64,000 nt of DNA, from assembly GCA_020637815.1 (NCBI GenBank), contig JACKJS010000002.1:569501-633500 (forward strand), written 5' to 3'. The stretch comes from Hyphomicrobiaceae bacterium (GTDB taxonomy: Bacteria; Pseudomonadota; Alphaproteobacteria; Rhizobiales; Methyloligellaceae). Both the position numbers and the translations under genes were made by a program. A model generated the notes under the pieces. It was not told the origin of the DNA. It saw only the letters and a list, made by a program, of their open reading frames with translations, and did not search any database. Below, piece by piece: positions 53,886 through 62,118 of this stretch (its first letter is position 1; each line of letters begins with the position of its first letter).

Positions 53886-54761
53886 ATGGCGGCGTCCGTT
53901 TCGTTCGGGACGAGCCCGGTTCCGCCTCGCGGCGGGGTCGGGCTGAAGCCCGAACACTACCGCACCATTCTCGACAGCGCGCCGGATGTGGGCTGGTTCG
54001 AGATCCACGCCGAGAATTACATGGGCGAGGGCGGTCCGCCCCATGCCTATCTTGCGGCCATACGAGCGCGCTACCCGTTATCGCTGCATGGCGTCGGCCT
54101 GTCGATCGGGGGCGCGGGGCCGCTCGACAAGGCGCACCTGTCACGCTTGCGCGCGCTTGCGGATCGCTACGAGCCCGCCTTGTTTTCCGAACATCTCGCT
54201 TGGTCCAGCCACGGCTCCGTCTATCTGAACGATCTTCTTCCGCTGCCCTACACGGACGAAACGCTGACTTGCGTCTGCGATCACATCGACGAAGTGCACG
54301 ATGCAATGGCGCGGCCAATGCTTCTCGAGAATCCGTCGACCTATGTGGCCTATGCCGAGACGACGATGAGCGAAGTCGAGTTCTTGCGTGCCGTTGTCCA
54401 TCGAACCGGATGCGGTCTGTTGCTCGACGTCAACAACGTCTTCGTGCAAGCCGCCAATCACGGCTTCGACCCGTTCGACTATCTCGATGCCTTCCCCGCC
54501 GAACACGTCCGAGAGATCCATCTCGGCGGACACGCGGAGGATGAGGATGCCGGCGGTGCGCCGCTTCTAATCGACGATCATGGACGCGAAGTCGCCGACC
54601 CGGTGTGGACGCTCTATGCCGAGGCGCTCAAGAAAACGGGGCCGATCCCAACGCTGATCGAATGGGACAACGACGTTCCGGCCTGGGAGGGTCTATTCGC
54701 CGAAGCCAAACGGGCCGACGCCGCGATCGCGGCCTTTCGGAAATCCGAGATGCGCCCGTGA
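53886..54761 (+). CDS. bufB: BufB, MNIO (DUF692) RiPP maturase
   Basis: 291 residues. Multinuclear non-heme iron-dependent oxidative enzyme with a TIM-barrel fold. GVGLKPEHYR, WFEIHAENYMG, LHGVGLSIGG, FSEHLAW, LENPSTYV, LLLDVNNVFVQAANHG, EIHLGGHAED and LIEWDNDVP hold the His, Asp, Glu and Asn ligands of the iron cluster. Works with BufC on BufA cysteines. Its TGA overlaps the bufC ATG (TGATG). Confidence 0.95.
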   Translation: MAASVSFGTSPVPPRGGVGLKPEHYRTILDSAPDVGWFEIHAENYMGEGGPPHAYLAAIRARYPLSLHGVGLSIGGAGPLDKAHLSRLRALADRYEPALFSEHLAWSSHGSVYLNDLLPLPYTDETLTCVCDHIDEVHDAMARPMLLENPSTYVAYAETTMSEVEFLRAVVHRTGCGLLLDVNNVFVQAANHGFDPFDYLDAFPAEHVREIHLGGHAEDEDAGGAPLLIDDHGREVADPVWTLYAEALKKTGPIPTLIEWDNDVPAWEGLFAEAKRADAAIAAFRKSEMRP

Positions 54762-55531
54762 TGAGAACCGCGATGGACAACGAAGCGGCGTTCGCGCGCG
54801 CTCTACTCGACGCGGAGGCCGCCGTCCCCGAATGGATCGAGGGCCGGGACGGCGGTGGCGCGGAGCGGCGCTTCTCCGTCTATCGCAACAACGTCTATGC
54901 GAGCCTCGTCGACGTCCTCGCGGGCCGGTTTCCGGTTTCGGCGAAGCTTGTGGGCGATGTGTTCTTCAGAGCGATGGCGCGGATTTATGTGGCAAAGACC
55001 CCGCCGGACTCGGCCGTCCTTTTGCGTTATGGCGGCGGTTTCGCCGATTTCGTCGCCGGATTTCCACCAGCAACCCCCGTGCCCTATCTCGCCGATGTCA
55101 TGCGGCTCGAATGGGCCTGGCACGGCGCCTATCACTCGGCCGATGCGGAGCCACTGCCGCAGGAAGCCCTGGCGGCGTTCGGCCCGCGCGCCGAGCGGCT
55201 TGCCTTGACGCTCCATCCGTCGTTGAGGCTTGTCCGGTCGGATTATCCGGTCGTCACCATTTGGGAACTCGCAGCGCGCGACGGCGAAGACGAGCCGGTC
55301 CGGCTGCCGGCCGAAGGCGAGGACGCCTTGGTGCTTCGTCCTGCGCTCGAGGTTGAAGTCAGGCGTCTGCCCGAGGGCGGCGCCGTCTTCATTCAAGCGC
55401 TGCAGGACGGTGCTACGTTGCCGGAGGCGGCCGCGCGCGCGTCGTCGTCGTCGCCCACGTTCGATTTGGTGGCGAGTCTCGCCGGGCTCATGAGGAGTGG
55501 CGCCATCGTCGGGATGGGTGAGTCTGCGTAG
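54761..55531 (+). CDS. bufC: BufC, DUF2063 partner of the bufferin maturase
   Basis: 256 residues from ATG 54761 (ATG 54773 possible). The N-terminal DUF2063 domain (RRFSVYRNNVYASLVDVLAGRFPV) and the C-terminal winged part match BufC-type proteins, which help recruit the precursor to the MNIO enzyme. It ends the operon: no DoxX-type bufD gene follows. Confidence 0.93.
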   Translation: MRTAMDNEAAFARALLDAEAAVPEWIEGRDGGGAERRFSVYRNNVYASLVDVLAGRFPVSAKLVGDVFFRAMARIYVAKTPPDSAVLLRYGGGFADFVAGFPPATPVPYLADVMRLEWAWHGAYHSADAEPLPQEALAAFGPRAERLALTLHPSLRLVRSDYPVVTIWELAARDGEDEPVRLPAEGEDALVLRPALEVEVRRLPEGGAVFIQALQDGATLPEAAARASSSSPTFDLVASLAGLMRSGAIVGMGESA

Positions 55532-55608
55532 ACGCCCCCGCATCCTCGGCACTCCTCCCGACGTAAGATATACTCTGGGTTGTTTTTGGATTAGGATGCG
55601 CCTGTCGC

Positions 55609-55642
55609 CAAGTCTCTGCGATATGCAAGTCTCCGCGATATG
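55609..55642. repeat. 17-bp tandem duplication downstream of bufC
   Basis: CAAGTCTCTGCGATATG is followed directly by CAAGTCTCCGCGATATG (one change). It lies between bufC and a hairpin, outside any gene. Confidence 0.85.
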
Positions 55643-55677
55643 ACTGTCCTCGCAGGCGCGTTCGTCTGTGGTCAGGG

Positions 55678-55705
55678 AAGGGCGTTCCTTCGAAAGAACG
55701 CCCTT
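55678..55705. terminator. hairpin between bufC and hsp20 (possible bidirectional terminator)
   Basis: AAGGGCGTTC / GAACGCCCTT, a 10-bp stem with a CTTCGAAA loop, lies between two convergent genes. Only a short CTT follows on the plus strand and there is no T tract on the minus strand, so termination strength is uncertain. Confidence 0.5.
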
Positions 55706-55743
55706 CTTGACGTTCGACGGCCGGTTCCGGCCGGCAGTTGAAA

Positions 55744-56205
55744 CTACGCAGCCTGGTTGTCGATCACCTTGGGCGTATCGGCCTTGGTCGTAATCTCGAT
55801 CGTGCGCGGCTTCATGGCCTCCGGCAGTTCACGCACGAGCTCGATGTGGAGCAGGCCGTTCTCAATGCTCGCGCCTTTCACCACGACATGGTCGGCGAGC
55901 TGGAATCGCCGCTCGAAGCTGCGGGCGGCGATGCCGCGATGCAGGTAGGTCGAATTCTCCTGCTCGGCACGCTTGTCGCCACGAACGGACAGCGCGTGCT
56001 CTTTCACCTCGATTTCGAGGTCGCTTTCGCTGAAGCCCGCAACGGCCATGCTGATGCGGTAGTCGTTCTCGCTCACGCGCTCAATGTTGTAGGGCGGGTA
56101 GGCCGGTGCATCGCCCTCGAACGCGTTCAACGTGTCGAGCAGCGTCCCGATGCGATCGAAACCGACCGTGGAGCGGTAAAGGGGGGTCAAATCGAAGTGC
56201 CTCAT
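55744..56205 (-). CDS. small heat-shock protein Hsp20 (IbpA-like)
   Basis: 153 residues from ATG 56205. Alpha-crystallin chaperone with the YNIERVSENDYRISMAVAGF start of the core, SVRGDKRA and SFERRFQLADHVVVKGASIENGLLHIELVRELPE ending, as in IbpA-type proteins. The strong SD GGAGGA is held in a predicted RNA-thermometer hairpin, and an RpoH-type promoter lies upstream, both listed separately. Confidence 0.95.
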   Translation of the reverse strand: MRHFDLTPLYRSTVGFDRIGTLLDTLNAFEGDAPAYPPYNIERVSENDYRISMAVAGFSESDLEIEVKEHALSVRGDKRAEQENSTYLHRGIAARSFERRFQLADHVVVKGASIENGLLHIELVRELPEAMKPRTIEITTKADTPKVIDNQAA

Positions 56206-56296
56206 GTCACATCCTCCATATGAAGCGATATGTCCGAATGCCCGCTCCATGGACGGAGCCGGGCTGAGAAACGCAAAGCCAAACAGCCTTCGCGCG
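56206..56296 (-). ncRNA. ROSE-type RNA thermometer in the hsp20 leader
   Basis: On the minus strand the hsp20 leader (about 90 nt) ends with a hairpin at 56211-56229: AUCGCUUC-AUAU-GGAGGAU. The SD GGAGGA pairs with UCGCUU around a bulged G, the UYGCU motif that defines ROSE elements. A second hairpin, GCTCC-GTCCAT-GGAGC, lies upstream. ROSE elements repress small heat-shock genes in alphaproteobacteria until heat melts them. Supported by motif and structure; not a covariance-model hit. Confidence 0.65.
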
Positions 56297-56302
56297 ATCA
56301 GG

Positions 56303-56331
56303 ATATAGGCGTGCCATTCGGCAGCTTCAAG
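56303..56331 (-). promoter_or_regulatory. RpoH (sigma-32) promoter of hsp20
   Basis: On the minus strand CTTG-N18-CCTATAT matches the alphaproteobacterial RpoH consensus CTTG-N17/18-CYTATNT. It would start the transcript near 56296, giving a ~90-nt leader that holds the ROSE hairpins. Confidence 0.7.
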
Positions 56332-56504
56332 GGGGGTAGGGCGCTGAATATAAACGTAAATATCGTATCCCGACAGGCTAGGGGGAGGAGGACGGGCAGC
56401 GCCCGTTCGAGCGGCGATGTTGTCGGCGCCGCCGCTCAGGTTATAAGAATGGGATCGCGGACCAACCGTCCCGCCCGGCGGGCGCTCAAGGCTTTCCGAA
56501 ATCG

Positions 56505-57461
56505 ATGACTCTCGTTTCGACACCGAAAAATCCCGTGCCGCTCGGCGCGTCGTCCGGCTTCCTGGACGTTCACAAGGGAATCAAAGTCCGCTACGCGAGC
56601 TGGCAGTCGGCGCTGCACGAACGGCACGGCACCGTCTGCATCTTCCCCGGCCGGAACGAGTTCATCGAAAAATATTTTGAGGTCGTCGGCGAATTGCGGC
56701 GCCGTGGCTTTGCCGTCGCGGTTCTCGATTGGCGCGGGCAGGGCGGTTCGACCCGCTTGGTCCGCGGCGCGTCCCTGGGGCACGTGCGCAATTTCGTCGA
56801 CTACGAAGAGGACGTCCACCGGTTCATGAAGGGGGTCGTTCTCCCTGACTGTCCGATGCCCTATTACGCGCTGGCACACTCGATGTCGGCGCCGATCCTC
56901 TTCAACGCGGCGACGAAGCGTGGATGCTGGTTCAATCGCATGGTGATGACGGCGCCCATGGTGGAACTGGCGGGGCTGCCCTTGCCGCAGCCCGTCTGCT
57001 CCGGGATCGCCACGACCCTCTCGCTAATGGGCCTCGGTAAGCAGGCCGTGCCGGGCGATCCGTCGAAATGGACGAGCGATGCCTTCGAAGGCAACCCGCT
57101 CACTTCGGACCGTGAGCGGTTCTACCGCTGCGTCGACGTGCTGAGAGTGGCGCCGGGGCTTGCGGCGGGGGCGCCCACTGTCGGTTGGCTGCACGCCGCG
57201 TTCGAGGCCATGGCGCGATTGGAGGGCGAGAAATACGCCCCCAAGATTCGCGTTCCTTCGCTGATGGTGGTGGCAGGCGACGACCGGATCGTATCCAACA
57301 AGGCGATTGAGGCGCTGTCGTCCCGCCTACGGGCGGGAACGCAGATCGTGCTCCGGGGCTCGCGCCATGAAATCCTCCAGGAACGGGACTCGATCCGCGA
57401 GCAGTTTTGGGCGGCGTTCGACGCCTTCGTGCCCGGCGCGACGCTGCGCAAAGCGGGTTAG
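56505..57461 (+). CDS. alpha/beta hydrolase (lysophospholipase-like)
   Basis: 318 residues. Serine aminopeptidase S33-type fold: LDWRGQGGS oxyanion region, nucleophile S126 in LAHSMSAPI, acid in VVAGDDRIV and His in LRGSRHEIL. The nucleophile elbow is AHSMS rather than the usual GxSxG, so both flanking glycines are replaced. Likely a monoacylglycerol or lysophospholipid lipase; substrate is not identifiable. Convergent with hisN by a 4-bp overlap of stops. Confidence 0.86.
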   Translation: MTLVSTPKNPVPLGASSGFLDVHKGIKVRYASWQSALHERHGTVCIFPGRNEFIEKYFEVVGELRRRGFAVAVLDWRGQGGSTRLVRGASLGHVRNFVDYEEDVHRFMKGVVLPDCPMPYYALAHSMSAPILFNAATKRGCWFNRMVMTAPMVELAGLPLPQPVCSGIATTLSLMGLGKQAVPGDPSKWTSDAFEGNPLTSDRERFYRCVDVLRVAPGLAAGAPTVGWLHAAFEAMARLEGEKYAPKIRVPSLMVVAGDDRIVSNKAIEALSSRLRAGTQIVLRGSRHEILQERDSIREQFWAAFDAFVPGATLRKAG

Positions 57462-58255
57462 GCCGACAGAATTTTCAATGCCGCCGCGTGCAAAGCCGGG
57501 TCGCCGGCCGCGAGAATGCGTCCGCCGTCGCGCGGATCGCCGCCCTCCCACGTGGTGACGACGCCGCCCGCCCGCTCGATGATTGGGATCAGCGGCAGGA
57601 TGTCGAACGGTTTGAGCCCGGACTCCGCGACGAGATCGACCTGCCCCATGGCCAAGAGGCAGTAATTGTAGCAATCGCCGCCGAAGCGCCGCAGCCGTAC
57701 GGCCTTTGCCAAGCTCTCGAAGCGGGACAGTTCTCCGTCGTCGAAATAGTCCGGTGCCGTACACGCCAGGATGGCGTCTTCGAACCTGGTGCAGGCTCTT
57801 GTCCGGATCGTGCGCATTTCATCGCCGCGGGCGAAGAAACTCTCCGTTTCGCCGCTCCAGAAGCGTTCCCCGGTGTAGGGCTGGTTCATCATGCCCAGCA
57901 ACGGTGCGCCGCCTGCCGTCAGGCCAATCAGGGTGCCCCAGAGCGGTTGGCCCATGATGAAGGCACGGGTGCCGTCGATCGGATCGATGATCCAGCACAG
58001 ATCGGCGCCGGCCCGTTCGTTTCCGAACTCCTCGCCGACAATGCCGTGTTCGGGATAGATCTCGGCCAGGGCCTGGCGGATTGCCGATTCCGCTCCGCGG
58101 TCGGCCGCAGTGACCGGATCGAACTGACTGCCGCCTTTGTGATCGACAGCCAGTTCGGCCCGAAAATGCGGCAATATGACCTCGGACGCGCGTTCGGCGA
58201 GCGCGTGGGCCGTGGCGAGATAGCTCTGAAAGTCGAGATGTGCGGTCGTGGTCAC
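57458..58255 (-). CDS. hisN: histidinol-phosphatase (inositol monophosphatase family)
   Basis: 265 residues. Mg2+-dependent phosphatase that converts histidinol phosphate to histidinol. VGEEFGNERA, WIIDPIDGTRAFIMGQPLWGT and GGDCYNYCLLAMGQVDLVAE carry the metal-binding acidic residues. HisN is the alphaproteobacterial enzyme of histidine synthesis in place of HisB-N. A related inositol or fructose-bisphosphate phosphatase activity cannot be excluded by sequence. Confidence 0.9.
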   Translation of the reverse strand: MTTTAHLDFQSYLATAHALAERASEVILPHFRAELAVDHKGGSQFDPVTAADRGAESAIRQALAEIYPEHGIVGEEFGNERAGADLCWIIDPIDGTRAFIMGQPLWGTLIGLTAGGAPLLGMMNQPYTGERFWSGETESFFARGDEMRTIRTRACTRFEDAILACTAPDYFDDGELSRFESLAKAVRLRRFGGDCYNYCLLAMGQVDLVAESGLKPFDILPLIPIIERAGGVVTTWEGGDPRDGGRILAAGDPALHAAALKILSA

Positions 58256-58415
58256 GGCCCATGGCTTGGCGGTGTTTGCCGTTGAGTGTCAAGAGCTCGC
58301 CGGCCTTGAACGGCGAACAGTGTTCACAAATGCGCGGAATTCCGGCCTTCCAGTCATCCGTGAGAGGCCTTGCGGCATCACCGTTCCGGTTCTGTCGCAA
58401 ATCGCGGAGGACACC

Positions 58416-58444
58416 TTGATTTTTGTGCGTTGCAATGACATATT
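58416..58444 (+). promoter_or_regulatory. candidate sigma-70 promoter for a small RNA
   Basis: TTGATT at 58416, a 17-bp spacer, and CATATT at 58439. Each box matches the consensus at 4 of 6 positions, with ideal spacing. The predicted start is at about 58451. Confidence 0.5.
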
Positions 58445-58450
58445 GTTGCA

Positions 58451-58545
58451 ATGCGGCATGGCTCTCCAGGCCATACCGCTGCCCTCCTTGGGCGTTTCCT
58501 CCCTAGACTTGGGCCGTTCGTTCAATCGAACGGCCCCTTTTTTTT
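58451..58545 (+). ncRNA. candidate ~95-nt small RNA with anti-Shine-Dalgarno loops
   Basis: Lies in the 304-bp gap between hisN and the next gene. Hairpin 1 (58453-58479) is GCGG-C-ATGGC closing a TCTCCAG loop; hairpin 2 (58481-58493) is GCCC-TCCTT-GGGC; the linker at 58498-58503 is CCTCCC; the 3' end is an intrinsic terminator. Three unpaired CUCC-type segments could bind Shine-Dalgarno sequences, as in the CCUCCUCCC stress-induced small RNAs of alphaproteobacteria. No protein-coding potential of note on this strand. Expression is not shown. Confidence 0.55.
58511..58545 (+). terminator. intrinsic terminator with T run, small-RNA 3' end
   Basis: GGCCGTTCG / CGAACGGCC closing a TTCAAT loop is followed by CC and a run of nine Ts. 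It points to the plus strand, where no protein gene lies upstream (both neighbours are on the minus strand). Confidence 0.92.
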
Positions 58546-58559
58546 GAAGCCAGGCGTGC

Positions 58560-59459
58560 TTATTCGGCAGCGGCGCGGGGCACGGTCAGGTCTGGAATGC
58601 CGGGAATAACGGCTCTGATCACGCTCTCCAGCGTCTCGCGGATCTCTTCGAACCGGGGCGATTTTTCGAATGTCGACTCGTCCATATAGAGCGCCCGGTT
58701 GATTTCAATTTGAAGAACGTGCTGGGCTTTGTGCGGCCGCCCGTAATGCTCGGTGATGTAGCCGCCGGCATAGGGCTTGTTCAGGGCCACGCCGTATCCC
58801 AGCGACTCCAGCGAGTGTGCGGCGAGCCGCGTGAGTTCGCTGCCGCAAGAGGTCCCGAACCGGTCGCCCAGCACGAAATCCGGCCGGGTCGTGCGCCGGT
58901 CCGTCCGTGTGCTGGACGGCATGGAGTGACAATCGATCAGAACGGCGAGACCGAATTCTCGCTTGGCTTCGACCAGCAGCGCCGCGAGGGCCTCGTGATA
59001 GGGCACGTAGAGGCGGTGAATGCGTTCCAGCGCCGCTTCGACGGGCAGGGGCTCGCGGTAGATCTCCTCGGTTTCCGAGACGATCCTGGCGATGGTTCCG
59101 AGTCCCCCGACCACGCGGACGGACTGTGTATTGGCGTAGTGCGGAAGCCCGTCGCGAAACAGGACCGGATCGAGCTCATAGGGTTCGCGGTTCACGTCGA
59201 GATAGGCACGCGGGAAATGGGCATGCAGCAGCGGGGTTCCGAGCGCCGTGGCGAAGTTGAACAACTCGTCGACATAGGCGTCCTCGGAGCGGCGCAGGGT
59301 CAGCGGGTCGAGCTTGGAGGATGCCAGAAACGCGCGCGGATAGACGCGGCCCGAATGCGGCGAGTTGAAAACCAGGGGGACCTTGAGTTTTGGGGGCCGT
59401 ACCACGGAGAAGGGAGGGGAGAGTTCCCGCTCGATCGCTTCGGCCTCGTTGCGGCTCAT
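58560..59459 (-). CDS. N-formylglutamate amidohydrolase (HutG-type)
   Basis: 299 residues. Zinc-dependent amidase of the histidine-utilisation family: VFNSPHSGRVYP, LDVNREPYELDP, VLIDCHSMPSST and YAGGYITEHYGRP are typical. In some organisms these proteins act on formylated amino acids outside hut operons, and no hut gene is adjacent here. Confidence 0.88.
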   Translation of the reverse strand: MSRNEAEAIERELSPPFSVVRPPKLKVPLVFNSPHSGRVYPRAFLASSKLDPLTLRRSEDAYVDELFNFATALGTPLLHAHFPRAYLDVNREPYELDPVLFRDGLPHYANTQSVRVVGGLGTIARIVSETEEIYREPLPVEAALERIHRLYVPYHEALAALLVEAKREFGLAVLIDCHSMPSSTRTDRRTTRPDFVLGDRFGTSCGSELTRLAAHSLESLGYGVALNKPYAGGYITEHYGRPHKAQHVLQIEINRALYMDESTFEKSPRFEEIRETLESVIRAVIPGIPDLTVPRAAAE

Positions 59460-59702
59460 TGGCCAAACCTTGATTTTTCGCGATTCTCAAAGGCGCGCAC
59501 CGGTCCCGGCACGCGCGCGGTTAACTGTGCCAATGTGAGCTGAACCTGTCTAGGCGTGTTCCGGCTTGTGCCAGGGGCAAATAGCGGCAATGATTTGGCC
59601 CACTGGCGACAGGGCAGGCATCGATCCTTTCGAAATAAGGCAAGCGGTCGTTTACAAAATTCGTGTAGGTCCTGAGGATCGAAGGTTAGGGGGACGAGGA
59701 TA

Positions 59703-60092
59703 ATGGAGGCGAACGATCCGCGCGTGCGCAGCGTTCAACGTATTCTTCTTGCGGAAGACGACGACGATATGCGCCGGTTCCTGGTCAAGGCGCTCGAGAA
59801 GGCCGGATACGACGTGGTCTCCTTCGGAAACGGCGTCGAGGCCTATGAGCGGCTCCAGGAAGAGCCGTTCATGCTCCTTTTGACCGATATCGTGATGCCC
59901 GAGATGGATGGCATCGAGCTCGCGCGCAAAGCCGCCGAACTCGACCCGGACCTCAAGATCATGTTCATCACGGGTTTTGCCGCGGTGGCTCTCAATCCCG
60001 ACAACAACGCGCCGAAAGACGCCAAGATCCTGTCGAAGCCGTTCCACCTGCGCGACCTGGTGGACCAGGTTGAGCGCATGCTGGCGGCCTAG
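59703..60092 (+). CDS. cpdR: CpdR, cell-cycle response regulator (ClpXP adaptor)
   Basis: 129 residues, full length for CpdR. Receiver with RILLAEDDDDMRRFLVKALE, D62 in LLLTDIVMPEMDG, and KIMFITGFAAVAL, LSKPFHLRDLV, the alphaproteobacterial CpdR signature. Unphosphorylated CpdR directs ClpXP proteolysis of cell-cycle proteins such as PdeA in Caulobacter. ATG 59703; monocistronic with a tRNA gene 73 bp after it. Confidence 0.94.
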   Translation: MEANDPRVRSVQRILLAEDDDDMRRFLVKALEKAGYDVVSFGNGVEAYERLQEEPFMLLLTDIVMPEMDGIELARKAAELDPDLKIMFITGFAAVALNPDNNAPKDAKILSKPFHLRDLVDQVERMLAA

Positions 60093-60165
60093 CCCGATCG
60101 GCTGAAAGCCCCGGCTTGCCTTCTGGCGCCGTCACCCATATAGAAGGCGCCTTGCTTCGCACAGT

Positions 60166-60240
<75 letters not shown>

Positions 60241-60431
60241 TTCTCCCAATAGGATCAAATCGCTGCAGACCCTCCGCTTTAGGCGGGCGCTTCGACTTGA
60301 GAGCAACTTGAGAGCGGACCGGGACTTCGCGGTCGATTGAGGGCGCACACAGCGTCTCCAATTCCTCAAGAACGGCGCCGGCGGCAGCGCGCCACGGAGC
60401 GGATAAGGGAATGCTTGGCCGAGCGGCCGTG

Positions 60432-61331
60432 CTAGATGACCGGTACGGCGTCGGCGAGCTTTGCTTTCTCTTCGGGCTCGACGTGGATCGTAATCACCAA
60501 GTGGTTCATCTCCGCCTTGAGTGCCGCTTCCACGCGGTCGCAGATGTCGTGCGCTTCCGCGACGCTCATGTTTGCGGGAACGACGAGATGAAACTCCACG
60601 AAGATGGTGCGGCCTGCGGTGCGCGTTCTCAGATCGTGCGCCTCGATCGCGCCGGCCGCCTCCCGGGAGATCGCGAGGCGAATATCGGAGAGAATCTCGT
60701 TCGAGACGGCTTCGTCCATCAAACCGCCCACCGATTCGCGCATCAGCGCCCAACCCCACCAGAGGATGTTCAGCGCCACCAGCGCCGCCACGATCGAATC
60801 GAGTGCGGTCCAGCCGGTTAGGACCACGAGGATCACACCGATCACGACGCCAACGGAGGTGATCACGTCGGTCAGGAGATGCTTGGCATCGGCCACGAGG
60901 GCCGGTGAACGGTGCCTGCGGCCAAAGCGGAGAAGAACGAAGCACCAGATACCGTTCAGAACGCTCGCGAGGATGTTCAACGCAAGACCCGGTATCGGCG
61001 CGGAGAACGGCTGCGGATCGATCAGGCCGAAATAGGCTTTTCTCAGGATAGCCAATGCGGCAACGACGATCAGAACGCCTTCTATGACGGCTGACAGGTA
61101 CTCGATTTTTTGGTGACCGTATGGGTGGTTGGCATCCGGCGGCATGGCGCTCAGGCGGACCGCCAAAAAAGCCGCAATTGCCGTCGCCACATTGATCACG
61201 CTTTCCAGCGCGTCGGAATAAAGCGCGACGCTGCCGGTCAGGAGATAGGCAGCCGTCTTCAACCCCAGAACAACCAGCCCGACGGCGATACTTGCTGACG
61301 CAAGCTTGGTGACAAAATTCATTCGAGGCAT
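60432..61331 (-). CDS. cation diffusion facilitator (CDF) metal exporter
   Basis: About 299 residues from ATG 61331 (61322 also possible). Six predicted helices with TM2 acidic residues in YSDALESVINVA and TM5 HLLTDVITSVG, followed by a C-terminal cytoplasmic metal-binding domain (VEFHLVVPANMSVAEAH). DALES/HLLTD spacing fits zinc/iron-type CDFs better than the DxxDD manganese type, but specificity is not certain. Lies opposite to the copper-efflux operon. Confidence 0.88.
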   Translation of the reverse strand: MPRMNFVTKLASASIAVGLVVLGLKTAAYLLTGSVALYSDALESVINVATAIAAFLAVRLSAMPPDANHPYGHQKIEYLSAVIEGVLIVVAALAILRKAYFGLIDPQPFSAPIPGLALNILASVLNGIWCFVLLRFGRRHRSPALVADAKHLLTDVITSVGVVIGVILVVLTGWTALDSIVAALVALNILWWGWALMRESVGGLMDEAVSNEILSDIRLAISREAAGAIEAHDLRTRTAGRTIFVEFHLVVPANMSVAEAHDICDRVEAALKAEMNHLVITIHVEPEEKAKLADAVPVI

Positions 61332-61659
61332 TTCGGCCCAGTTTGGTTTGGGGGCGCTCCGCTGTGTTCGGTATCCCACGGGGACGCGAGGGTCAAACTT
61401 GGAGGGCCGAAAGTTCCTGTGCAGCCCGGAGGGCTGCCTGTTCGGCGGGCAAAATCGCTTGTGTAGGCCGGATTGTCGCGGCGGGTTCCAGTTGGCGGAC
61501 CAGCCAAACGCTTAGGCGAACCGGCGGAGCCTTGAATTTTTCGTGGAATTTGGGCTCGATCGAAGAGGCGAGTCCGTGGTTTCGGCCGCCGTCGCCGTTA
61601 ACGCCCTCACGGCCTCGTCACTTGACGTTCCAGGCGCCGGCGCCGAAATTGAGCGGCAC
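61332..61659. other. divergent intergenic region before the copper-efflux operon
   Basis: 328 bp with no credible gene; it should hold the cus promoter. A 7-bp stem GCAGCCC / GGGCTGC is near 61421. I do not find a CueR-type palindrome or a clear CusR direct repeat. Confidence 0.5.
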
Positions 61660-62118
61660 ATGCAAAAGCTCAGGACCATCGTCACCGCTCTTGTGGTCAC
61701 AGCGCTCGCGGCCTTTCCTGCCGCTGGCGCCAGCGCGGCCATGCCTGTGGCGATGTCTGTGACGGCAACGACGTCATTGGCTGCGGCATCGCAAGACGGG
61801 ATGTCTGGCGGTTGCCTTCGCCACGCGGACATGATGCAGAGCCAGGATATGACGCTGAGCCGAGACATCGCGCGGGATCGGGACATCGTGCTTGGCCACG
61901 ACTCGGCCGCGCCCGTCAAGGCAGGCGAAAAGGGTCCTTGTTCGAATCACGGGGCCTGCGGCGGCAAGTGCTTGTGCCTAGGCCTTGCGATCTCCGCCGT
62001 TCTTCCCGCCGGGCCAAAAACCGCCTCGGTGCCCTTGGCCTCGATCCTACCGGTGCGCTTGGCCTCCCCGGTCCGCTCGCTTTCCGACATTCCGCCGTCT
62101 CCGCCTCCGCGCGTCTGA
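61660..62118 (+). CDS. small exported Cys/His/Met-containing protein at the head of the efflux operon
   Basis: 152 residues from ATG 61660. Signal peptide MQKLRTIVTALVVTALAAFPA, then a mature part with five cysteines (52, 94, 100, 104, 106) in CLRHADMMQ and GPCSNHGACGGKCLC, plus clustered Met and His. The density of thiol, thioether and imidazole ligands points to copper binding, consistent with the operon, but I do not recognise a named family. Earlier in-frame starts add only low-complexity residues. Confidence 0.68.
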   Translation: MQKLRTIVTALVVTALAAFPAAGASAAMPVAMSVTATTSLAAASQDGMSGGCLRHADMMQSQDMTLSRDIARDRDIVLGHDSAAPVKAGEKGPCSNHGACGGKCLCLGLAISAVLPAGPKTASVPLASILPVRLASPVRSLSDIPPSPPPRV

